Source: an uncultured Eubacteriales bacterium (GTDB taxonomy: Bacteria; Bacillota; Clostridia; Lachnospirales; Lachnospiraceae). From it: 7,423 nt of DNA. Position 1 is the first letter of the stretch; every line of letters begins with the position of its first letter. This document shows positions 1 to 5,659 of this stretch, piece by piece. The stretch is taken from NCBI GenBank assembly GCA_900321145.1, contig ONVB01000295.1:1-7423 (forward strand), read 5' to 3'. The notes under the pieces were generated by a model. It did no database searches and was not told where the DNA came from. It saw nothing but the letters and a program-made list of their open reading frames with translations. The position numbers and the translations under genes are program-made.

Positions 1-14
1 GCCGTAGCTACGGC
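1..14. repeat. Perfect 14-bp palindrome at left edge
   Basis: GCCGTAGCTACGGC is identical to its own reverse complement. It sits exactly at the window edge, so it may be part of a longer inverted repeat reaching outside. It is G+C-rich compared with the A+T-rich DNA that follows, as expected for the arm of a repeat or for the end of an upstream unit. No T-run follows, so it does not look like a simple terminator. Confidence 0.5.
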
Positions 15-87
15 GAGTGAGAGCAACGACGTAGGTGGCGATTTAGGCAAGTTATATAGTCGATTTATTTGGAGACGGCTGCACTAG
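1..87 (+). other. Open frame at left edge, ending at TAG 85-87; gene tail or repeat end
   Basis: Frame 1 is open from the first base to the TAG at 85-87 and would encode a 28-residue C-terminal tail ending in YSRFIWRRLH. The segment starts with a perfect 14-bp palindrome, and its stop codon lies inside a second palindrome, CACTAGTG (82-89). The complementary strand is also open between these palindromes. It could be the last codons of an upstream gene or the end of a dispersed intergenic repeat. I favour the repeat because of the flanking palindromes, but nothing in the window decides it. I recognise no protein family. Confidence 0.25.
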
Positions 88-117
88 TGTCTGTTGGTGA
101 AAAGATTATAACAGACA
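88..117. repeat. Inverted repeat, 8-bp arms, 14-nt loop
   Basis: TGTCTGTT (88-95) is exactly complementary to AACAGACA (110-117), with 14 nt between. A transcript from either strand could form a modest stem-loop. No T-run follows on the + strand, so a classic intrinsic terminator is not supported. It may be part of the same intergenic element as the palindromes at 1-14 and 82-89. Confidence 0.45.
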
Positions 118-134
118 GCTAATCACAGAACAGT

Positions 135-150
135 TACCTGTACACAGGTA
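135..150. promoter_or_regulatory. Operator-like dyad TACCTGT-AC-ACAGGTA
   Basis: Two 7-bp arms, TACCTGT (135-141) and ACAGGTA (144-150), are perfect inverted repeats around a 2-bp centre. This size and symmetry suits a dimeric helix-turn-helix regulator. It lies about 125 bp upstream of the best -35 box for the phosphorylase operon, which is far for a repressor but possible for an activator, or for a regulator of a gene outside the window. It does not match the LacI/CcpA-type consensus as I know it. The binding protein is unknown. Confidence 0.35.
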
Positions 151-249
151 TTATCATAGCGAGTATTATATCATATTCTTTCACTTACAAAAACCATAAA
201 TTCAACCATTTTACTACTGATTTGCTACTTGTATCATTGAGTTCATCAA

Positions 250-283
250 AATTGTATTATCCGCAAGATTACTATATACAATT
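250..283. repeat. Inverted repeat AATTGTAT / ATACAATT before the GH94 operon
   Basis: AATTGTAT (250-257) and ATACAATT (276-283) are perfect inverted 8-bp arms separated by 18 bp. The right arm overlaps the proposed -35 box (275-280). A further direct copy of ATTGTAT occurs at 295-301 and runs into the -10 box. The arrangement could be an operator array controlling the operon. In DNA this A+T-rich, chance symmetry is a real alternative. Confidence 0.35.
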
Positions 284-304
284 ATGTCTTTAGGATTGTA
301 TAAT
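275..304 (+). promoter_or_regulatory. Candidate sigma-70/SigA promoter of the GH94 operon
   Basis: A perfect TATAAT -10 box (299-304) lies 18 bp downstream of TATACA (275-280), which matches TTGACA at four of six positions. Transcription would start near 311, giving a leader of about 48 nt that contains the AGGAGG site at 345-350. That start lies downstream of the in-frame ATG at 284, which independently supports the ATG at 359 as the real start codon. The -35 match is weak, so the call rests on the -10 box and position. Confidence 0.45.
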
Positions 305-344
305 CAGTGCTATCCAGAAAGAAGCAAGAGGACGTATTTTAAAC

Positions 345-350
345 AGGAGG
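345..350 (+). promoter_or_regulatory. Shine-Dalgarno AGGAGG deciding the start of the first GH94 gene
   Basis: AGGAGG (345-350) is a full-strength ribosome binding site placed 8 nt before ATG 359. The in-frame ATG at 284 has only A+T-rich sequence before it and no such site. This fixes the start at 359 and shortens the longest reading frame by 25 residues. Confidence 0.9.
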
Positions 351-358
351 TACAAAAC

Positions 359-3076
359 ATGTCCAACGGGGTTACACAGTTTTCCGCACAGGATGAGTCC
401 TTCATCCTTCCCTCGGCGGAGAACACAAACTATCTTTACTTTCCTATCGCAGGTGAGGCCGGACTCAAATCCTGCGTCACGCCTAACTTGGGCGGCGATG
501 CCAAGCTCGATCAGGAGCACTTCGTGCTCGAGCCTGTAAGCGTCGAAAATCTTCACAACAACAAAAACACAAGAAACTTCTGGCTGAACTTCGGTGACGG
601 GAAAACCTGGTCTGCGGTCGGAAGCTCTGCAGCACAGGAAGCACAAAGGTTCACGGACGAACAGGAGGAAAGCAGCGTCGAAGCCGGCTTCATGTGGCAC
701 AAGGCTTCAAGAACCTCAAAGCTCTTCGGTGTCAGCGCCGAGATTCTCTCCTTCGTTCCCGTAGAGGAAAATGTGGAGCTCACTCTCGTTCGTATCAAAA
801 ATGTATCGGACAAGCCCGTAACTTTCACACCTGTTGCTGCCGTTCCGCTTTACGGACGTTCCGCAGACAACCTGAGGGATCACAGGAACGTAACCTCCAT
901 GCTCCATCGCATCTACACGACTGCGGACGGAGTCATGGTAAAGCCAACCATGTCATTTGACGAAAAAGGTCACCGTCTGAACGAGACTGTCTACTATGTA
1001 CACGGCTCCTCCGGTACCGGCGAAAAGCCGGCAAGCTTCTATCCTACCACCGAGATCTTCATAGGTGAAGGCGGAAGCTATCTTCGTCCGGGCGCTGTTA
1101 TTTTCAACAAGGACGGAGTTCCTGCAGGTACTGCCATAGAGGGGCGCGAGGCCGTAGGAGGACTCAGGTTTGCGGACATCACGCTTCAGCCCGGTCAGGT
1201 GTGCTCATACGTTATAAGGACCGGTATCACAACCGATACCTCCGTTATCGAAAAGCTCGACAGCTTATATGGCACGGAGGATGCCGTGATAAATGCTCTT
1301 ACGCAGACAAAGGCATACTGGCAGAAGAAGGTAAATGTTCACTTCCATACCGGAAGCAATGCATTTGACAACTTCATGTCCTGGGTATCCTTCCAGCCGT
1401 TCTTAAGAAGGATCTACGGCTGCTCCTTCCTCCCCTATCATGACTACGGCCGTGGTGGCCGCGGCTGGAGAGACTTATGGCAGGATTGCCTGTCACTGCT
1501 CTTTATGGAGCCTGCCGATGTCAGAAAGATGATCGTTGCCAACTTCGGCGGTGTGCGTGCGGACGGAACCAACGCAACCATAATCGGTGACGGCATCGGC
1601 AACTTTATCGCAGACAGAAACGGTATATCCCGTGTATGGATGGATCATGCTTTCTGGCCGTTCAGAACCCTAAAGCTCTACATAGACCAGACCGGTGATG
1701 TGGAGGTTTTGGACGAGACAGCTACCTACTTCAAGGATCCGCTCATCAAGCGCGCAACAGATATAGATAAGGTCTGGAAGCCCTCCGACGGCAATCAGTT
1801 AAAGACCGCTTCGGGAAGTATCTACAACGGAAATATCATCGAGCATCTCCTTGTCGAGGTTCTCACCGCTTTCTGCGAGGTAGGCGAGCACGGTATCATA
1901 AGACTTCGCGACGCAGACTGGAACGATGCTTTGGATATGGGCTCTGACAAGGGAGAAAGCGTTGCATTTACATTTGCATATGCCATGAACCTTGCGGATA
2001 TCGCTGAGACCTTAAAGCTTTACACGGAGCGTACGGGAAAGGCTTCCGTGACGGTCGCTAAGGAGCTGCTTTCTCTCATACATATGGACGAGAGCGTGTA
2101 CGGTGACAGGGAGAAGAAGCTTTCGGCACTCTCCTCCTACTGCGACACTGTTGCAAGCTGTATTTCGGGCGAGACAGTCGATGTCCCGACTGCCGATATC
2201 ATCGGGGCACTTGAGAATATGGCCGAATGGGAGAAGGATTTCTTAAGGAAAAACCAGTGGATCAACGGTGCGGACGGTGAAGGATGGTTTAACAGCTACT
2301 ATGACAACCATGCACAGGCTGTGGAGCGCTATTCAGAGAAGGACGATCAGGTTCGCATGATGCTCACAGGCCAGGTATTTGCCGTGATGAGCGGTACAGC
2401 CGACGGCGATATGGTCGCAAAGATAGCAAAGGCCGCCGACCACTACCTCTACAGAAAGGAAATCGGCGGATACAGACTGAACACAGACTTCAGGGAGCTC
2501 AAGATGGATATGGGAAGAATGTTTGGCTTTGCCTATGGCGAGAAGGAAAACGGTGCGGTATTCTCCCATATGTCCGTAATGTACGGAAATGCGCTCTACA
2601 CCCGGGGATTTGCGAAGGAGGGTCACAAGGTTCTCGCTGCTCTTGCCGACACATCGCTCGACTTCAATGTAAGCCGCATGTATCCGGGCATTCCGGAGTA
2701 TTTCAACATAGACGGGCGCGGCATGTACCCTTATTTAACGGGTGCCGCATCCTGGTATCTGATGACCATGATCTTAGAGGTATTCGGTGTCAGGGGTGAG
2801 AACGGTGATCTGCTCTTTAGGCCGAGACTCTTAAAGGAGCAGTTTGATGAAAACAGTTCGGCTTCCATAGAGCTTTACTTCGCCGGCAAGCCTCTTAAGA
2901 TCATATACAAAAACAGCCAGGCTTTAGAGTGCGATCAGTACAGGGTTACAAGCCTCAGCATAAACGGTGAGACATACAGCTTTAACGTTGACGAAGACGC
3001 GGTCATAAAGAGAGATAAGGTATTAAGCCTCGGAGAAGAGGTTACAGATATAATCATAGAATTGGGAGGGAAATAA
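359..3076 (+). CDS. GH94 glycoside phosphorylase, laminaribiose phosphorylase-like
   Basis: This is a 905-residue inverting phosphorylase of family GH94. Such enzymes split a beta-glucoside with phosphate to give alpha-glucose 1-phosphate and a shortened sugar. Seen in sequence: no signal peptide or membrane segment, so cytoplasmic; an N-terminal beta-sandwich region (about 1-290), a helical linker, an (alpha/alpha)6 barrel (about 340-800) and a C-terminal beta domain. The barrel carries GWRDLWQD (R371-D376), ADWNDAL with D523 as the expected general acid, KENGAVFSH with the expected phosphate-binding H737, and YLTGAAS (T794). The length exceeds cellobiose phosphorylases (about 810) and is below most cellodextrin phosphorylases (about 980); it fits known laminaribiose phosphorylases (about 910). 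The RDLWQD wording also differs from the RDSNQD of classical cellobiose phosphorylase. Family membership is near certain. The laminaribiose assignment is inference, and another beta-glucan oligosaccharide is possible. It is the first gene of a two-gene operon, 2 nt before the next GH94 gene. Confidence 0.9.
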   Translation: MSNGVTQFSAQDESFILPSAENTNYLYFPIAGEAGLKSCVTPNLGGDAKLDQEHFVLEPVSVENLHNNKNTRNFWLNFGDGKTWSAVGSSAAQEAQRFTDEQEESSVEAGFMWHKASRTSKLFGVSAEILSFVPVEENVELTLVRIKNVSDKPVTFTPVAAVPLYGRSADNLRDHRNVTSMLHRIYTTADGVMVKPTMSFDEKGHRLNETVYYVHGSSGTGEKPASFYPTTEIFIGEGGSYLRPGAVIFNKDGVPAGTAIEGREAVGGLRFADITLQPGQVCSYVIRTGITTDTSVIEKLDSLYGTEDAVINALTQTKAYWQKKVNVHFHTGSNAFDNFMSWVSFQPFLRRIYGCSFLPYHDYGRGGRGWRDLWQDCLSLLFMEPADVRKMIVANFGGVRADGTNATIIGDGIGNFIADRNGISRVWMDHAFWPFRTLKLYIDQTGDVEVLDETATYFKDPLIKRATDIDKVWKPSDGNQLKTASGSIYNGNIIEHLLVEVLTAFCEVGEHGIIRLRDADWNDALDMGSDKGESVAFTFAYAMNLADIAETLKLYTERTGKASVTVAKELLSLIHMDESVYGDREKKLSALSSYCDTVASCISGETVDVPTADIIGALENMAEWEKDFLRKNQWINGADGEGWFNSYYDNHAQAVERYSEKDDQVRMMLTGQVFAVMSGTADGDMVAKIAKAADHYLYRKEIGGYRLNTDFRELKMDMGRMFGFAYGEKENGAVFSHMSVMYGNALYTRGFAKEGHKVLAALADTSLDFNVSRMYPGIPEYFNIDGRGMYPYLTGAASWYLMTMILEVFGVRGENGDLLFRPRLLKEQFDENSSASIELYFAGKPLKIIYKNSQALECDQYRVTSLSINGETYSFNVDEDAVIKRDKVLSLGEEVTDIIIELGGK
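3065..3070 (+). promoter_or_regulatory. Ribosome binding site for the second GH94 gene, inside the first
   Basis: GGAGGG (3065-3070) lies in the last codons of the first GH94 gene, 8 nt before ATG 3079. The upstream stop TAA (3074-3076) sits between this site and the start codon, the classic layout for translational coupling. It strongly supports one bicistronic mRNA and roughly matched synthesis of the two enzymes. Confidence 0.85.
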
Positions 3077-3078
3077 TT

Positions 3079-5493
3079 ATGAAGTACGGTTACTTTGATG
3101 ATGCAAACAAGGAATATGTGATCGACCGTCCGGACACTCCGGAGGCATGGGCCAACTACCTCGGTTCCCCCGAGTACGGCGCACTTATTTCCAACAACGC
3201 AGGCGGCTACAGCTTTGCGGTATCCGGTGCAAACGGACGTATACTCAGGTATCAGTTCAACAGCTTTGACCGTCCGGGCCGATACATTTACATCAGAGAT
3301 AACGAATCAGGGGATTACTGGTCAGCTTCCTGGCAGCCGGTAGGCAAGCCGCTCGATCAGTATAAGAGCGAGTGCCGACACGGTCTCGGCTACACGACCA
3401 TGAAGGCCGACTATGCTTCCATCGAAAGCGTTGTTAACTACTACGTGCCCATGGGACAGACCTATGAGGTATGGGCAGCCAAGCTTACCAACAAGTCGGA
3501 CAAGCCGCGTGAGCTCACAGTCACCGGCTACGCAGAGTTCACCAACAACGCAAACTACGAGCAGGATCAGGTGAACCTCCAGTACTCTCTCTTCATCACA
3601 CGTACCTACTTTGAGAAGAACAGGGTTATGCAGAGGATACACGGAAACCTCGATGCGTATCCCGAGGGCGTGCTTATGGACGGCAAGAAGGTGATAGAGA
3701 GATTCTTCGGCATGGCCAAGTCTCCCGTATCCTCATGCTGCGGTGACAAGGCTGCATTTATGGGCGCTTACCACGACTACCGCGATCCCGAGGGTGTGGC
3801 AAGCGGTTCCCTCTCGGGAAAGATGAACTACAATCAGAATTCCTGCGGTGCCCTCTCCTCTGTCATCACACTTGCTCCCGGAGAGTCTAAGGAGGTTATA
3901 TTTATCCTCGGTGAGAAGTACAGCGACGAAGCCGCTCAGATCATCAGCCGTTACGACGAGGGTGCAGACATAGTAGATACCGAGATAAATGCACTGCGCG
4001 AGTATTGGGATAAGTATTTAAGCCGCTTTGTGGTCAAGACGCCAAGCAGTGAATTCAACTCCATGATGAATGTATGGCATGCATATAACTGCTTTATGAC
4101 CTTTATCTGGTCGAGAGCCGCTTCATTTATCTACTGTGGTTTGAGAAACGGTTACGGCTACCGTGATACTGTTCAGGATATACAGGGCGTGATCCACCTT
4201 GCACCCGAGCTTGCAAAGGAAAAGATCACCTTCATGCTCTCGGCTCAGGTTGACAACGGCGGCGGTCTTCCGCTCGTTAAGTTTGATCACAACGCAGGCC
4301 ACGAGGACACTCCCGACGACTTATCCTACGTTCAGGAAACAGGCCATCCCGCTTACAGAGCGGACGATGCACTGTGGCTCTTCCCGACCGTATATAAGTA
4401 CGTGGCAGAGACAGGTGATCTCGCATATATCGACGAAGTGATATCCTTTGCCAACAAGGATGAGGGTACTGTATATGAGCACTTAAAGAGAGCTATCGAC
4501 TTCACCTTAAACCACCTCGGCCCTCACGGAATGCCCGCAGGTCTTTACGCCGACTGGAATGACTGCTTAAGGCTCGGTGAAAACGGCGAGTCCTCCTTCG
4601 TTGCACTCCAGTTTGTATATGCTCTCGACATCATGAAGCGCTTCGCGGAATACAAGAAGGACGATGCATATATCTCCTTCCTCGACGAGGAATACACGAA
4701 AATGAAGAAGCTCATCAACGATATCTGCTGGGATGAGGACCGCTTCATAAGAGGCTTTGCGGAGAACGGTGCCGTGGTCGGAAGAAAGCATGATCCCGAG
4801 GCAAATATGTGGCTCAACCCGCAAAGCTGGGCTGTAATCTCCGGACAGGCAGACGCAGACCAGACCGTTAAGGTCTTAGACTCGGTATACAATAATCTTA
4901 ATACGGAGTACGGCGCTCTCCTTATGGATCCGCCTTTCCACGCTCATGCGATAGACGGTGCCCTTGCTGTAGGCTATAACCCCGGAACCAAGGAGAATTC
5001 AGGTATATTCTCACAGACTCAGGGCTGGATCATCCTCGCCGAGGCACTTACCGGTAACGGCAACCGCGCCTTCGAGTACTATATGGAAAACTGCCCCGCA
5101 GCCTTCAACGACAGAGCCGAGATCCGTCAGATGGAGCCCTACTGCTTCGGTCAGTTCACCGAGGGCAAGGCAAGCCCCTGCTTCGGTCAGTCTCATGTAC
5201 ACTGGCTTACCGGTACCGCATCAACCGTTATGGTCGGCTGCGTAGAGGGTATCCTCGGCATCCGCCCCGACTTCTACGGTCTGCACTTAAGTCCGTCCGT
5301 TCCTGCCGACTGGGACGGTTTGACCATCGAGAAAGACTTCCGCGGAAAGAAGCTTGTCATAGAGGTCAAAAACCCCGAGCACAAGACCTCGGGAGTAAAG
5401 AGTATCGAGGTTAACGGTGCTGCGGTTGAGGGTGACTACATCCCTGCCGATATACTTGCAGAGAAAAACGATATAGTCGTAACACTTGGATAA
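3079..5493 (+). CDS. GH94 phosphorylase, cellobiose/cellobionate/chitobiose phosphorylase branch
   Basis: This 804-residue cytoplasmic phosphorylase matches the usual length of cellobiose, cellobionic acid and chitobiose phosphorylases (about 790-815). Its N-terminus, MKYGYFDDANKEYVI, followed by NYLGS and NAGGYSF, is the signature opening of that branch. Domain order is an N-terminal beta-sandwich (about 1-270), a helical linker, an (alpha/alpha)6 barrel (about 320-720) and a C-terminal beta domain. Motifs: GYRDTVQD (R362-D367), YADWNDCL with expected general acid D495, KENSGIF, and HWLTGTAS (T711, T713). Oddity: the position after KENSGIFS is Q646, where cellobiose and chitobiose phosphorylases as I recall them carry a phosphate-contacting His (H644 in Vibrio chitobiose phosphorylase). 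The sequence from FSQTQGW through AEIRQMEPY to HWLTGTASTVM looks like a distinct subfamily, so the natural acceptor may be neither glucose nor GlcNAc. Cellobionate-type activity is a plausible alternative. It follows the first GH94 gene by 2 nt and is closed by a strong terminator. Confidence 0.92.
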   Translation: MKYGYFDDANKEYVIDRPDTPEAWANYLGSPEYGALISNNAGGYSFAVSGANGRILRYQFNSFDRPGRYIYIRDNESGDYWSASWQPVGKPLDQYKSECRHGLGYTTMKADYASIESVVNYYVPMGQTYEVWAAKLTNKSDKPRELTVTGYAEFTNNANYEQDQVNLQYSLFITRTYFEKNRVMQRIHGNLDAYPEGVLMDGKKVIERFFGMAKSPVSSCCGDKAAFMGAYHDYRDPEGVASGSLSGKMNYNQNSCGALSSVITLAPGESKEVIFILGEKYSDEAAQIISRYDEGADIVDTEINALREYWDKYLSRFVVKTPSSEFNSMMNVWHAYNCFMTFIWSRAASFIYCGLRNGYGYRDTVQDIQGVIHLAPELAKEKITFMLSAQVDNGGGLPLVKFDHNAGHEDTPDDLSYVQETGHPAYRADDALWLFPTVYKYVAETGDLAYIDEVISFANKDEGTVYEHLKRAIDFTLNHLGPHGMPAGLYADWNDCLRLGENGESSFVALQFVYALDIMKRFAEYKKDDAYISFLDEEYTKMKKLINDICWDEDRFIRGFAENGAVVGRKHDPEANMWLNPQSWAVISGQADADQTVKVLDSVYNNLNTEYGALLMDPPFHAHAIDGALAVGYNPGTKENSGIFSQTQGWIILAEALTGNGNRAFEYYMENCPAAFNDRAEIRQMEPYCFGQFTEGKASPCFGQSHVHWLTGTASTVMVGCVEGILGIRPDFYGLHLSPSVPADWDGLTIEKDFRGKKLVIEVKNPEHKTSGVKSIEVNGAAVEGDYIPADILAEKNDIVVTLG

Positions 5494-5513
5494 TATAAGT
5501 CAAATATAAACAT

Positions 5514-5555
5514 GAAAGAACCCCGGTTTTGTTCTCCATAGCCGGGGTTCTTTTT
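5514..5555 (+). terminator. Strong intrinsic terminator after the GH94 operon
   Basis: A perfect 12-bp stem, AAAGAACCCCGG (5515-5526) with CCGGGGTTCTTT (5542-5553), encloses a 15-nt loop and ends in a run of five T (5551-5555), with a second T-run at 5560-5564. It begins about 20 nt after the stop of the second GH94 gene. On the opposite strand the descending arm reads TTCTTT, so it may also stop ligA transcription less efficiently; no other terminator for ligA is visible. Confidence 0.92.
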
Positions 5556-5564
5556 GCTCTTTTT

Positions 5565-5581
5565 GATCATATAATATGATC
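5565..5581. repeat. A+T-rich 17-bp palindrome GATCATAT-A-ATATGATC
   Basis: Perfect 8-bp arms (5565-5572 and 5574-5581) flank a single central A, directly after the T-runs of the terminator. On the minus strand it is followed by A-rich sequence, so it is not a terminator in its own right for ligA. It could add mRNA 3'-end structure or bind a protein; chance is also possible in an A+T-rich spacer. Confidence 0.4.
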
Positions 5582-5659
5582 TGCTCTTAACGATATACAA
5601 GACACATTATACATATATCAAGTCACATAACAGTCATAGATCAAGTCAGGGAAAATGTA

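Noticed and set aside
88..117. The stem-loop at 88-117 as a terminator for an upstream gene
   Set aside because: There is no T-run after the stem on the + strand and the stem is not G+C-rich.
252..280. Alternative promoter TTGTAT (252-257) and TATACA (275-280), 17-bp spacing
   Set aside because: Both boxes match the consensus poorly. The perfect TATAAT at 299-304 is a better -10 and gives a sensible leader length.
284..358. In-frame upstream ATG at 284 giving a 930-residue first GH94 protein
   Set aside because: It has no ribosome binding site, lies upstream of the probable transcription start near 311, and the extra 25 residues resemble translated leader. ATG 359 has AGGAGG at ideal spacing.
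1..358. Riboswitch, tRNA or small RNA in the leader
   Set aside because: I found no cloverleaf or known riboswitch core. The leader after the probable start is only about 48 nt.
290..700. 136-residue minus-strand frame antisense to the first GH94 gene
   Set aside because: It lies entirely opposite a strongly supported enzyme, has no recognisable motif, and looks like a shadow frame of a codon-biased gene. The same applies to the other shorter frames inside the two GH94 genes.
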